Assembly: GCF_965199065.1 (NCBI RefSeq)
Contig: NZ_CBDAQN010000001.1
Location: 434,001 to 498,000, forward strand
DNA from: Acidisoma sp965199065
GTDB lineage: Bacteria > Pseudomonadota > Alphaproteobacteria > Acetobacterales > Acetobacteraceae
Direction of reading: 5' to 3'
Length of the DNA: 64,000 nt
In this document: positions 35,312 through 44,316 of the stretch, one piece after another
Position numbering within the stretch: position 1 is the stretch's first letter
How the letters are laid out: each line of letters opens with the position of its first letter
Program-made: the position numbers and the translations under genes
The notes under the pieces: generated by a model
The model's database searches: none
What the model was told of the DNA's origin: nothing
What the model saw: the letters and a program-made list of their open reading frames with translations, nothing else

Positions 35312-36163
35312 ATGGAACGTCAACCGATCTTGCGAGGACTGCTCACGGGCTGGACAGGCCTGTTTCTCGTGTTCCTCTATAGCCCGATGGTCGTGCTCGC
35401 CATCCTCTCCTTCCAGTCCGGTCCCGAAGGCGGACCGCAATTCCCGATCGAGCATTGGTCGATCTACTGGTACCGGCAGCTCTTCAATCTCGTGCCCGCG
35501 TCGAGCGTGGCGCCGCTGCCGCTCGGTAGCGCCTTGATCCGCTCGCTGACGCTTGCGTTGACGACGATGGTGGTCTCGACAGTGCTCGGCACGATCACCG
35601 CGCAAGCGTTCCGCCGCCACTTTCGAGGTTCGGGCGTGGTCTTCTATCTCGTCGTTCTCGGGATGATGGTGCCCGGCGTGCTGGTGGGCCTCGGGATGGC
35701 CCTGACCGCAAACTACATCGGGATGGACCGAAACTGGTGGAGCACCGTGTTCCTGGTGCACGTCGTCTATACGTACCCGTTCGCGTTCCTCGTTATGTTG
35801 GCGATCTTCAATCGCTTCGACCGCTCGGTCGAGGAAGCGGCATGGAGCCTCGGCGTCTCGCCTATGACCACTTTCCGGCGCATTACCTTTCCATTGATTT
35901 TCCCGGGCGTACTCAGCTCCATGCTATTCGCCTTCACGCTGAGCTATGACGAATTTCCCCGCACCCTGTTCGCATCGGGCGGCGACCTCACCTTGCCGCT
36001 CGCGATCTACGGCACCTTCTCAGTTGAGATCCACCCGAACCTCTTCGCTTTCGGTGTGCTGACGACGCTCTTCTCCTTCGCTCTCCTGGCTGTCTACGCA
36101 ACGCTGATGACGCTGAGTGTGCGCCGTGCCCGGCGCGTGGCAGTGCAAGAGGAAATCGCTTGA
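35312..36163 (+). CDS. ABC transporter permease (PotC-like)
   Basis: 283 aa. Six membrane segments, EAA loop VEEAAWSLGVSPMTTFRRIT. Pairs with the upstream PotB-like permease. The stop overlaps the next gene's start. Part of the importer together with two ATPases and one or two binding proteins in this operon. Confidence 0.91.
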   Translation: MERQPILRGLLTGWTGLFLVFLYSPMVVLAILSFQSGPEGGPQFPIEHWSIYWYRQLFNLVPASSVAPLPLGSALIRSLTLALTTMVVSTVLGTITAQAFRRHFRGSGVVFYLVVLGMMVPGVLVGLGMALTANYIGMDRNWWSTVFLVHVVYTYPFAFLVMLAIFNRFDRSVEEAAWSLGVSPMTTFRRITFPLIFPGVLSSMLFAFTLSYDEFPRTLFASGGDLTLPLAIYGTFSVEIHPNLFAFGVLTTLFSFALLAVYATLMTLSVRRARRVAVQEEIA

Positions 36164-36903
36164 TGGCCCGCGCGCTCGCCGACCACATTGCTATTGTCAC
36201 AGGATCGGCATCCGGCATCGGCCGCGCCATCGCGACCAGGCTCATCGAGGCCGGTGCGCGCGTGGTGATCGCCGACCGCAACCTGGATGGCGCTCATGCT
36301 GTCGCGGCGGCGCTGGGCGAGAAGGCCGTGGCCGTGGCAGTCGATGTCAGCGACGAGCATGCGGTCGCAGGTATGGTGGAACGTTGCCGGGAGGCCTTCG
36401 GGGATTGCACGCTCCTCGTCAACAACGCAGGCATCGTGCAGCAGGGGCGGTTCGAGACGCTCGGTGTTTCGGACTGGGACCGCATGATCGCGGTGCATCT
36501 GCGCGGAACTTTCCTCTGCACCCATGCCGTGATCGGGCCGATGCTGGCGGCCGGCGACGGCGTGATCATCAATATGGCCAGCCAGCTGGGGCAGATCGGC
36601 GGGGTCGAGCTCAGCCACTACAGCGCGGCGAAAGCCGGTATCATCGGATTCACCAAGTCCTTGGCACGTGAGTTGAGCACGCGTGGCGTACGGGTGAATG
36701 CGGTCGCGCCCGGCCCGATCGCGACCGAGTTGTCAATGTCGCTGTCCGAGGAATGGCGGCGGACGAAAACCGCTGAACTGCCGCTCGGCCGTTTTGGCGA
36801 GCCCGAGGATGTGGCGGAGACGGTGGCGTTTCTCGCCTCGCCGGCAGCCAAAATCTATGTCGGCCAGACACTTTGCCCGAACTCCGGAGATGTGATGTTG
36901 TGA
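36163..36903 (+). CDS. SDR family oxidoreductase, copy 1
   Basis: 246 aa from ATG 36163 (TGATG with the permease stop; TTG 36160 precedes). Classical SDR: VTGSASGIGRAIATRL cofactor site, NNAGIVQQG, catalytic HYSAAKAG. Ends on GQTLCPNSGDVML. Oxidation or reduction of a hydroxyl/keto group on the imported compound is inferred from position between the transporter genes. Coupled by GTGA to a second SDR. Confidence 0.88.
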   Translation: MARALADHIAIVTGSASGIGRAIATRLIEAGARVVIADRNLDGAHAVAAALGEKAVAVAVDVSDEHAVAGMVERCREAFGDCTLLVNNAGIVQQGRFETLGVSDWDRMIAVHLRGTFLCTHAVIGPMLAAGDGVIINMASQLGQIGGVELSHYSAAKAGIIGFTKSLARELSTRGVRVNAVAPGPIATELSMSLSEEWRRTKTAELPLGRFGEPEDVAETVAFLASPAAKIYVGQTLCPNSGDVML

Positions 36904-37655
36904 CAAGCACGGTTCTGATCACGGGCGCCGGGATCGGCATTGGTCGCGCGACCGCGAAGGCATTCGGCAGGATTGGCGCGCATGTCCTCGTCACCGATGT
37001 GCTGACACAGGAGGGCGAGGCAGTGGCGGCGGAGATCGTCGCCGCGGGCGGACGGGCAAGCTTTCATGCCGTGGACGTGAAGAGCACGGAGGCGGTTGAG
37101 GCCGTCTTCGCCCATGCCGAGGCAGAGTTGGGTGGCGTCGACACCGTCATTGCAAATGCCGGGATCGCTCGTCGCGTGCCGATTGAGACCATGACCGACG
37201 ATTTGTGGGATCATACGCTCGACATCGACCTCAAGGGCGTGATGCGCGTGTTTCGCCGTGCGGTGCCCGGCATGCGCGCGCGAGGGGCGGGTACTATGGT
37301 AGCTCTCTCGTCCATCATGGGCATTGCCTACGGCTGGGATGAGCACGTGCACTACTCGACAGCCAAGGCCGGGGTCGTCGGCCTGGTGCGCGCAATGGCG
37401 GTGGAGTTGGCATCTCAAGGCATCCGCGTGAATGGCGTGGCCCCCGGCTACATTCGTACGGCGCAGCTTCTGTCCGAGGAGCACTCGCTTGGTGCCGCAG
37501 GGGCGGAGGCCGCGCCTGCCTTCATTCCTATGGGGCGCCTGGGTGAGCCCGAGGATATCGCCGACGTCATTCTGTTCTTGGCATCCGACGCCGCCCGTTA
37601 CCTCACCGGTCAGGTGATTGCGGTGGACGGTGGGCTTCTTGTCGGCCGCTATTAA
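36900..37655 (+). CDS. SDR family oxidoreductase, copy 2
   Basis: 251 aa from GTG 36900, overlapping the first SDR's stop; the in-frame ATG at 36873 would overlap it by 31 bases. TGAGIGIGRATAKAF cofactor site, IANAGIARRVP, catalytic HYSTAKAGVVG and the closing YLTGQVIAVDGGLL. Only distantly like the first SDR, so the two probably act on different steps or stereocentres. Confidence 0.87.
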   Translation: MTSTVLITGAGIGIGRATAKAFGRIGAHVLVTDVLTQEGEAVAAEIVAAGGRASFHAVDVKSTEAVEAVFAHAEAELGGVDTVIANAGIARRVPIETMTDDLWDHTLDIDLKGVMRVFRRAVPGMRARGAGTMVALSSIMGIAYGWDEHVHYSTAKAGVVGLVRAMAVELASQGIRVNGVAPGYIRTAQLLSEEHSLGAAGAEAAPAFIPMGRLGEPEDIADVILFLASDAARYLTGQVIAVDGGLLVGRY

Positions 37656-37671
37656 TTTCTCAGGGGATCTT

Positions 37672-38904
37672 ATGGACAATTCAAAGATGCAACGGCGGTC
37701 GCTGCTCAAGGGCGGTGCCGCGACGGTGGGGTTTGCCGCACTGGGCGGGGCGCCGATCCTGGGTTCGATGCGTCATGCGATGGCGCAAGCGGCGTTGGGC
37801 AGCGAGCAGCTTCGCACGATCGGATTGTCGGTGACGGTGCAGGATCGCATTCTGCAGGACTTCAAGAAGCAGAGCGGCGTCGGCAGCGTGACCGGCACAG
37901 CCGCGACCTATCCGGATGCGCAGACGAAGATCCTCTCAGGCTCGAAAGATTTCGATTGCTGGGAAATCATCGGCGAGCGTCTGCCGGCTTTGGTCGAGAC
38001 CAACAAGGATGCGCCGATCCCCACATCCCAGCTCAAGAATTGGGCTGACATCCGCAGCACCTTCACCACGCCCAGCCCGAAGTGGCCTGCGAAGGCGCAG
38101 ATCACGGGCCAGATCTGGGCTGACGACGCACACACCAAGCTGTTCATGGTGCCGGCCGTCTATAACTACGACAGCATCGGTTACAACCCGGATCTGGTGA
38201 GCGCGGAAGAGGCCAATACCTGGACCTGCCTGTTCGACGACAAGTTCCGTGGCAAGTCGGGTCTGAACACCGATCCGCTCATCGCTACAGGCCAGGCGAT
38301 CATGGCAATGAACACGCTCGGCCTGTTGGATGAGAAGAATCCCGGCAATCCATCGAAGGAGGGGATCACCGAGGCGGCTAAGTTCCTCATCGCCAAGAAG
38401 AAGAACGGGCAGTTCCGCGCGCTGTGGGGCGATTTCGGCGAGTTGGTGAACCTGCTGGCGTCGAACGAGATGGTTGTGTCGGATGCCTGGCAGCCGGCAG
38501 TGATGGCGGTGAAGGCCGAAGGCAAGCCCTGCAAATATGCGGTTCCAAAGGAGGGCTACCGAGCCTGGGCGATCGGCCCGGCGATGATTGCGGGGACACC
38601 GAACAAGGACGCGGTGATGGCCTACGCCGATTATTGGCTGTCCGGGCCACCGGGTATCGCGGTGTCCGAGCAAGGCTACTACTCGCCGACGACGAACATT
38701 CAGAAGGTGATGGCGCCCGACCGCTACGCATTCTGGTATGAGGGGGCACCCTGGAAGGAGGCACCGTGGCGCGGCATCAACCCAGGTGATCTGCGCGACG
38801 GCGGATCGCTCGAGACCCGCGCGGCGCATGTCGCCTACTGGCATCAGTGGCCCGACCAGTACGATTACCTCATCCAGAAATGGGACGAGTTCCTGAGCGC
38901 ATAA
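37672..38904 (+). CDS. ABC transporter substrate-binding protein, Tat-exported (PotD-like)
   Basis: 410 aa from ATG 37672 with AGGGG eight bases upstream. Tat signal QRRSLLKGGAATVGFAALGG, probable cleavage after HAMAQA. Mature part is a polyamine/iron-type binding protein (TGTAATYPDAQTKILSG, YNYDSIGYNPDLVSAEEANT). Periplasmic receptor for the importer; stop overlaps the second ATPase (TAATG). The C-terminal YDYLIQKWDEFL is echoed in the signal-less paralogue at 47165. Confidence 0.9.
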   Translation: MDNSKMQRRSLLKGGAATVGFAALGGAPILGSMRHAMAQAALGSEQLRTIGLSVTVQDRILQDFKKQSGVGSVTGTAATYPDAQTKILSGSKDFDCWEIIGERLPALVETNKDAPIPTSQLKNWADIRSTFTTPSPKWPAKAQITGQIWADDAHTKLFMVPAVYNYDSIGYNPDLVSAEEANTWTCLFDDKFRGKSGLNTDPLIATGQAIMAMNTLGLLDEKNPGNPSKEGITEAAKFLIAKKKNGQFRALWGDFGELVNLLASNEMVVSDAWQPAVMAVKAEGKPCKYAVPKEGYRAWAIGPAMIAGTPNKDAVMAYADYWLSGPPGIAVSEQGYYSPTTNIQKVMAPDRYAFWYEGAPWKEAPWRGINPGDLRDGGSLETRAAHVAYWHQWPDQYDYLIQKWDEFLSA

Positions 38905-40010
38905 TGACCGTTGATCTGGAACTTGTGGGTCTGCGCAAGACCTATCCGAATGGCGCCACTGCGGTTGAGGATGTGGCGCTGACGGTCGAGCAGGGGGAGT
39001 TCGTCTCCCTGGTCGGCCCCTCGGGCTGCGGCAAGACGACGACCTTGCGCATGATCGCGGGCTTCGAGACGATAACCGCCGGCGATGTGTTGATCCGTGG
39101 AAAGCGGATCAACGACATGCCGCCGGAGAAGCGCCCGACCTCGACCATCTTCCAGAACTTCGCGCTGTTTCCTCATATGACGGTCGGCAGGAACATCGAA
39201 TACGGTCTCGCGGCGCGCGGCATCAAGCCAGCGGAGCGGGCCGAACGCTCTCGCCGGATCATGGAGAAACTTGATCTTCTGGACATCGCCGACCGGAAGG
39301 AGGCAGGTCTTTCCGGTGGCCAGCGGCAGCGTGTCGCGCTGGCGCGAGGGCTAGTGGTGGAGCCGCAGATACTGCTCCTGGACGAGCCTCTCGGAGCGCT
39401 CGATGCAAATCTCCGGCGCTCGATCCAAAACGAGTTAAAGCTGCTGCAACGCACGCTCGGCATTACGTTCATCTTCGTGACTCATGCTCAGTCGGAGGCG
39501 CTCGTGCTATCCGACCGCATCGTGGTGATGAACCGCGGGCGCATCGAGCAGGTAAGCCGCCCGGTTGATCTGTATACCCGTCCGCAGACGCCGTTCGTCG
39601 CGCGCTTCATCGGCCGCAACACGTTGGTGGCGGGCAAACTCGCGGATGCCGGCGGCCTTATCGACACGCCCTATGGACCGATGCGAGGCATAGTTGCCGA
39701 CAAGCTGCTGCGGACCGGCGATGCGGCGCAGATTGTGCTGCCATCGGAGGCGCTTGAGCCGCTTCGTCAGGACGCCAACAATCCGGCGTCGCACTCTCAA
39801 TTTCAAGGCAACGTGCTCTCGGCGCGGGTGCTGACCGTCGAAGTCGTGGCGCACACGCGCCTCATCCGTGCGGCCTTGGCGGACGGGCGGGAAATCCTGC
39901 TCGACGGCCATGTGGGACACGGCGGCGGTGAGGGGCTGGCGCCAGGTGACCCGCTGCTCATCGGCTTAAGGCCAGAAGAGGCGACGATTGTCGCCGCTGA
40001 ACAACCATAA
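38904..40010 (+). CDS. ABC transporter ATP-binding protein, spermidine/putrescine type, copy 2
   Basis: 368 aa from ATG 38904. Walker A GPSGCGKTTTLRMIAGFET, signature GLSGGQRQRVALARGL, Walker B ILLLDEPLGALDANLRRS and a TOBE tail. A second PotA-type ATPase for a single permease pair suggests a mixed ATPase dimer, or a second importer that shares the permeases. Close to, but clearly different from, the copy at 33218. Confidence 0.91.
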   Translation: MTVDLELVGLRKTYPNGATAVEDVALTVEQGEFVSLVGPSGCGKTTTLRMIAGFETITAGDVLIRGKRINDMPPEKRPTSTIFQNFALFPHMTVGRNIEYGLAARGIKPAERAERSRRIMEKLDLLDIADRKEAGLSGGQRQRVALARGLVVEPQILLLDEPLGALDANLRRSIQNELKLLQRTLGITFIFVTHAQSEALVLSDRIVVMNRGRIEQVSRPVDLYTRPQTPFVARFIGRNTLVAGKLADAGGLIDTPYGPMRGIVADKLLRTGDAAQIVLPSEALEPLRQDANNPASHSQFQGNVLSARVLTVEVVAHTRLIRAALADGREILLDGHVGHGGGEGLAPGDPLLIGLRPEEATIVAAEQP

Positions 40011-40027
40011 GGAAAAAGAAGAAGACA

Positions 40028-40909
40028 ATGGCGAAGGAAATCCTCTGCGGCTTTGGGATAGACGTTGACGCGGTTGCCGGTTGGCTCGGCTCGTATGGCG
40101 GCGAGGACAGCCCCGACGACATAAGCCGCGGGTTGTTTGCCGGCGAAGTCGGCAGCCCACGCCTGCTCAAGATGTTCGAGCGCTTCGGCATCAAGACTAC
40201 CTGGTTCATTCCGGGCCATTCGATCGAAACCTTTCCGGCGCAGATGCAGGCTGTGGCCGATGCTGGCCACGAGATCGGCATTCACGGCTACAGCCACGAG
40301 AATCCGATCGCGATGACGCGCGAGCAGGAGGAGGTGATCCTCGATAAATGCATCGGTCTTGTCACCAAACTCGCCGGTAAGGCTCCGACGGGATACGTGG
40401 CGCCTTGGTGGGAGTTCAGCCCGGTGACGAACGAGTTGCTCGTCGAGCGCGGCATCAAATACGACCACAGCCTGATGCACAATGATTTCACACCTTATTA
40501 CGTGCGGGTCGGTGATAGCTGGACGCGCATCGATTATTCGGCCAAGCCCGAGAGCTGGATGACGCCGCTGAAGCGCGGGACGGAGACCGGGCTGATCGAG
40601 ATCCCGGCCAATTGGTATCTGGATGATCTGCCGCCGATGATGTTCATAAAGAAGGCGCCGAACAGCCACGGCTTCGTCAACCCGCGCGACATCGAGCAGA
40701 TGTGGCGTGACCAGTTCGACTGGGTGTACCGCGAGATGGACTACGCGGTATTCCCGATCACCATTCATCCTGATGTGTCCGGGCGGCCGCAGGTGCTGCT
40801 GATGCTTGAGCGGCTCTACGAATATATAAAAGGGCATGAGGGAGTGCGCTTCGTCACGATGAACGAGATGGCGGACGATTTCGCCGCGCGCGTTCCACGT
40901 AGGGGCTGA
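40028..40909 (+). CDS. Zinc polysaccharide-deacetylase-fold hydrolase, cyclic imide hydrolase/HpPgdA-like
   Basis: 293 aa. NodB-fold: Asp14 (GIDVDAVAGW), His86 and His90 (IHGYSHENP), which are the same residue numbers as the zinc ligands of Helicobacter PgdA, and nearly the whole protein (WLGSYGGEDSPDDISRGLFA, APWWEFSPVTNELL) follows that subgroup. The subgroup also contains the 293-residue cyclic imide hydrolase of Pseudomonas putida, to my knowledge. No signal peptide, so cytoplasmic; peptidoglycan is therefore an unlikely target. Amid amide-processing genes I favour ring opening of a cyclic imide. Confidence 0.8.
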   Translation: MAKEILCGFGIDVDAVAGWLGSYGGEDSPDDISRGLFAGEVGSPRLLKMFERFGIKTTWFIPGHSIETFPAQMQAVADAGHEIGIHGYSHENPIAMTREQEEVILDKCIGLVTKLAGKAPTGYVAPWWEFSPVTNELLVERGIKYDHSLMHNDFTPYYVRVGDSWTRIDYSAKPESWMTPLKRGTETGLIEIPANWYLDDLPPMMFIKKAPNSHGFVNPRDIEQMWRDQFDWVYREMDYAVFPITIHPDVSGRPQVLLMLERLYEYIKGHEGVRFVTMNEMADDFAARVPRRG

Positions 40910-40913
40910 CGCC

Positions 40914-41234
40914 ATGTGCGGGCTCTGCGGCATCGTGGGGAACGCGCCGCACTGGACGGATGGTGTGCCCGCGCCATCCGCGCCCGACATGCCGGCCCGG
41001 CGGCGTGAACGACAGGCGCGGGTGCGCGGTCTCAATCGTGTGCTGGCGCCCTTCGGGCTGACCGCCTCCGACTGGCAGGCCCACGCCTACGTCATCGCCA
41101 CCCGAACCGGACGGCAAGAGATTGTCGACAACACAGCCCACATCTGGCAGGCGGCGGCCCGGTTGCGCGGGCAAGCTTGCGACCCGCTCGACCCTGGGCT
41201 CATAGCGCGCCTCGAAAGCGAAGCGCGCTCATGA
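40914..41234 (+). CDS. Small CxxC protein next to the CobW-type GTPase, hypothetical
   Basis: 106 aa. Starts MCGLCGIVGNAPHW; the first Cys-Gly and GIVG resemble the start of class II glutamine amidotransferases, but the rest (LNRVLAPFGLTASDWQAHAY, later VDNTAHIWQAAARL) does not. Stop overlaps the GTPase start (ATGA). I recall similar small proteins beside CobW genes but no assigned role. A metal-binding or delivery partner of the GTPase is a guess based on the CxxC and on linkage. Confidence 0.7.
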   Translation: MCGLCGIVGNAPHWTDGVPAPSAPDMPARRRERQARVRGLNRVLAPFGLTASDWQAHAYVIATRTGRQEIVDNTAHIWQAAARLRGQACDPLDPGLIARLESEARS

Positions 41235-42199
41235 TGCCTCTGCACCTGCTCAGCGGGTTTCTCGGCAGCGGGAAAACCACGCTGTTGCGGCGGATGCTCG
41301 ACACGCCGGCTCTCGGTGACAGCGCGGTGCTGGTCAATGAGCTTGGCGAGATCGGGCTCGACCATCATCTCCTGCGGCACATCGACGGCGAGACGGTGCT
41401 TATGCGGTCGGGTTGCATCTGCTGCACGGTGCGGGATGACCTCGGTGCAGCACTCAAGGATCTTCTGAGCCGCCGGGCGCGAGGCGAGATCCCTGTCTTC
41501 GAGCGCGTTGTCGTCGAAAGCACGGGGCTCGCCGATCCGGTGCCGATCCTGTCCACAATCGCGACAGACCCCGTGTTGCGTCACCACTTTCGCATCGGCC
41601 GGGTGGTGACGACGGTCGATGCTGTCAACGCTGTTCTACAGAGCCGTCAGCAACCGGAGTGGGCCAAGCAGGTCGCGGTGGCGGATGAGATTGTCATTAC
41701 AAAAACAGACATCGTGAGCCCTGACGTGCTGATCGGTCCTCTTCGCGCGATCAATCCCGGCGCCGCGCTGCATTGTGCGATGGAACTCGATGTCGCGACA
41801 CTTCTGACGGGGCCTGGAACGCGGGCCGACGCCATCGCATGGTCGACCCCGTCGCCGCGACTGCAATCGGCACCCGCGCATGAGGCGGGAGTGCAAAGTT
41901 TCTGCATGGTCTTTGACCGCCCGATAGATTGGGTCACGCTCGGCATCTGGCTGACAATGCTCCTTCACGCCCATGGTGAGCGCGTGCTTCGCGTGAAAGG
42001 ATTGCTCGATGTGGCGGGTGCCGCCCATCCGGTCTTCATCAATGGTGTGCAGCATGTCATGCACCAGCCGCTTCATCTCGATGCCTGGCCTGATGGCGAT
42101 CGCCGGTCGCGCCTCGTTTTTATCGTGCGGGACCTGTCGCGGACACTCATCGAACGATCGGCGCGCGCCTTCCTCGGCCTCACCCCCGGCTACGCCTGA
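41231..42199 (+). CDS. CobW/COG0523 family GTPase, probable metallochaperone
   Basis: 322 aa, ATG 41231 inside the stop of the small CxxC gene. Walker A GFLGSGKTT (residues 9-17), metal motif CICC with Cys62, Cys64 and Cys65 (SGCICCTVRDD), and nucleotide-specificity ITKTD. COG0523 proteins insert zinc or other metals into enzymes under GTP hydrolysis. The flanking zinc hydrolases (deacetylase-fold and cyclase family) are the obvious clients; that link is inferred. Confidence 0.85.
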   Translation: MMPLHLLSGFLGSGKTTLLRRMLDTPALGDSAVLVNELGEIGLDHHLLRHIDGETVLMRSGCICCTVRDDLGAALKDLLSRRARGEIPVFERVVVESTGLADPVPILSTIATDPVLRHHFRIGRVVTTVDAVNAVLQSRQQPEWAKQVAVADEIVITKTDIVSPDVLIGPLRAINPGAALHCAMELDVATLLTGPGTRADAIAWSTPSPRLQSAPAHEAGVQSFCMVFDRPIDWVTLGIWLTMLLHAHGERVLRVKGLLDVAGAAHPVFINGVQHVMHQPLHLDAWPDGDRRSRLVFIVRDLSRTLIERSARAFLGLTPGYA

Positions 42200-42211
42200 C
42201 GGAGACTGATC

Positions 42212-42937
42212 ATGGCTTCAATACTCAACTGCGATATGGGCGAGTCTTTCAGCCTGTATAAACTTGGCGATGATGCCGCGCTTATGCCGTTGATCGATGT
42301 GGCCAATGTCGCCTGCGGCTTCCACGCATCGGACTTCAATCATATGCGTTCCACCGTCAGGCTGGCGAAGCAGCATGGCGTGGCCGTTGGCGCGCATCCC
42401 TCGCTTCCCGATCGCCAGGGTTTTGGGCGGCGTGAGATGGCGATGAAGCGTGATGAACTCGCGAATTGCCTCATCTATCAGGTCGGTGCGCTTAAAGGGT
42501 TTCTCGAGGCCGAGGGCATGGTGCTCAACCACATCAAGCCGCACGGTTCCTTGTTCGGCATGGCCGGCCGGCTGGAGCACATCGCCGAGGCCGTTTGCGA
42601 TGTCGCCGACATCTTCAAGGTCCCGGTCTTCGGTATGCTCGGCACGCTGCACGAGACCATCTACCCCGCCCGCGGCATTCCCTTCCTTGCCGAATACTAC
42701 GCCGACCTCGACTATGACGATGAAGGGCGGCTCATCATCACTCAAGTGCATGAGGCCGTGGACCCCGCAATCGCCGCAGAGCGCTGCGTCCGCGCGATCC
42801 GCGACGGGCTCACGCAGACCATCGGTGGCCGGGATGTGAGGGTGGGTGCCGCAACCATCTGTGTCCATTCCGACACGCCGAACGCGGTCGACATCGCGAC
42901 CGCCGTGCGTGCCGCTATCAGTGGCCTCGACGCCTGA
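42212..42937 (+). CDS. LamB/YcsF family protein, 5-oxoprolinase subunit PxpA-like
   Basis: 241 aa. Start LNCDMGESFSLYKLGDDAAL and IDVANVACGFHASDFNHMRS are the family hallmarks; AHPSLPDRQGFGRREM and VKPHG-like NHIKPHGSLFGMA follow. In E. coli PxpA with PxpB and PxpC hydrolyses 5-oxoproline at the expense of ATP. Here it is followed by a biotin carboxylase rather than directly by PxpBC, so the reaction may run through a carboxylated amide. Next start overlaps the stop (TGATG). Confidence 0.87.
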   Translation: MASILNCDMGESFSLYKLGDDAALMPLIDVANVACGFHASDFNHMRSTVRLAKQHGVAVGAHPSLPDRQGFGRREMAMKRDELANCLIYQVGALKGFLEAEGMVLNHIKPHGSLFGMAGRLEHIAEAVCDVADIFKVPVFGMLGTLHETIYPARGIPFLAEYYADLDYDDEGRLIITQVHEAVDPAIAAERCVRAIRDGLTQTIGGRDVRVGAATICVHSDTPNAVDIATAVRAAISGLDA

Positions 42938-44316
42938 TGCGCAAGCTGCTCATCGCCAACCGGGGGGAGATCGCCTGCCGTATCGCCCGCGCCGCGAAGG
43001 CGCTGGGGATTGCCACGGTCGCCGTCTACTCCGAAGCCGATTCAACGGCGCTTCACGTCACGGCCGCCGATGAGGCGGTAGCAATCGGGCCGTCTAAGCC
43101 TGCGTTGAGCTATCTCCGGGTCGATGCAATAGTTGAGGCCGCACGGCAAACAGGCGCGGATGCCGTTCATCCGGGCTACGGCTTTCTCGCCGAGAACTCC
43201 GGGTTCGCCGAGGCGGTCGAGGCGGCGGGGCTGATCTTTGTTGGGCCAACGCCCGCACAAATCGCCATGATGGGTGACAAGGCCCGTGCCAGGGAGGCCG
43301 CTGAGGCCGCCGGCGTGCCCGTGCTGCCTGCCAGCCCGCGCATCGCGCAGGGTGCCCTCAACGACCTTCAGGAAGCCGGCGAGCGCGTCGGTTTTCCGCT
43401 GCTCGTGAAGGCGGTGGCTGGAGGTGGCGGCATCGGCATGAAGCTGGTTGCCAAGTCCTCCGAGCTGCGACCGGCGGTGGAGGCGCTGCAATCCATGGCC
43501 GCCCGCGCCTTCGGCGACGGCACTGCCTATCTAGAGCGGTATGTGGCCGCCGCGCGCCATGTCGAGGTGCAGGTCTTCGGCCTCGGCGATGGCCGGGCAG
43601 CACATTTTTTCGAACGGGAATGCTCCGTCCAGCGGCGGTTCCAGAAAATCCTCGAGGAGAGCCCTTCGCCGGGCATCTCGCCCGATACACGCGCCGCCAT
43701 GTGTGCAGCGGCGCAGGCCTTGACCGCCCAGATCGGCTATCGCTCCGCCGGCACAATGGAGTTCGTCGTCGATGACGAAACCGGTGCATTCTTTTTCCTG
43801 GAAATGAACACCCGGATTCAGGTCGAACATCCGGTAACGGAGATGATCACCGGCCTCGACCTTGTGCAACTGCAACTACGTCTGGCAGATGGGGAGGATG
43901 TGGCGCCCGCGCTGGAACACGTGAAGCCCCGCGGCCATGCCATCGAATGCCGGCTCTGCGCCGAGGATCCCGAGCGGATGTTCCTGCCGTCGCCGGGGAA
44001 GATCACGCGCCTCGTCTGGTCCAGTGGAAGTGGATTGCGCATCGATAGCGGTGTGCGCGAGGGCGATACCGTCACCGCCTTCTACGATTCTCTGATCGCG
44101 AAGATCATTGTTCACGCCAACGATCGCACTGCTGCAATTGCCGCTATGCGGTCGGCTCTCGCCGGCATCATCATTGACGGGATCGTCACGAACCTCGACT
44201 TCCTGCGCCGCCTGCTGGAGCACCCGGCCTTTATTGCCGGCGCAACGACGACAGGCTTCATCGACATGCACCGGGCGACGCTGTTCCCGCCCAGAACCGG
44301 AGAGACAGCCGCATGA
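42937..44316 (+). CDS. Biotin carboxylase subunit (AccC-type)
   Basis: 459 aa. ATP-grasp: LLVKAVAGGGGIGMKLV for nucleotide, EMNTRIQVEHPVTEMITGLD for the active site, ANRGEIACRIARAAK at the start. It carboxylates the biotin of a carrier protein from ATP and bicarbonate. Since it is followed by PxpB-, PxpC- and BCCP-like genes the cognate carrier is probably the 72-residue one at 46176, not that of fatty-acid synthesis. Confidence 0.9.
   Translation: MRKLLIANRGEIACRIARAAKALGIATVAVYSEADSTALHVTAADEAVAIGPSKPALSYLRVDAIVEAARQTGADAVHPGYGFLAENSGFAEAVEAAGLIFVGPTPAQIAMMGDKARAREAAEAAGVPVLPASPRIAQGALNDLQEAGERVGFPLLVKAVAGGGGIGMKLVAKSSELRPAVEALQSMAARAFGDGTAYLERYVAAARHVEVQVFGLGDGRAAHFFERECSVQRRFQKILEESPSPGISPDTRAAMCAAAQALTAQIGYRSAGTMEFVVDDETGAFFFLEMNTRIQVEHPVTEMITGLDLVQLQLRLADGEDVAPALEHVKPRGHAIECRLCAEDPERMFLPSPGKITRLVWSSGSGLRIDSGVREGDTVTAFYDSLIAKIIVHANDRTAAIAAMRSALAGIIIDGIVTNLDFLRRLLEHPAFIAGATTTGFIDMHRATLFPPRTGETAA

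Noticed and set aside
38904..40010. Second PotA-like gene considered as an assembly duplicate of 33218-34336
   Set aside because: Protein sequences differ throughout, so they are paralogues and not a repeated segment.
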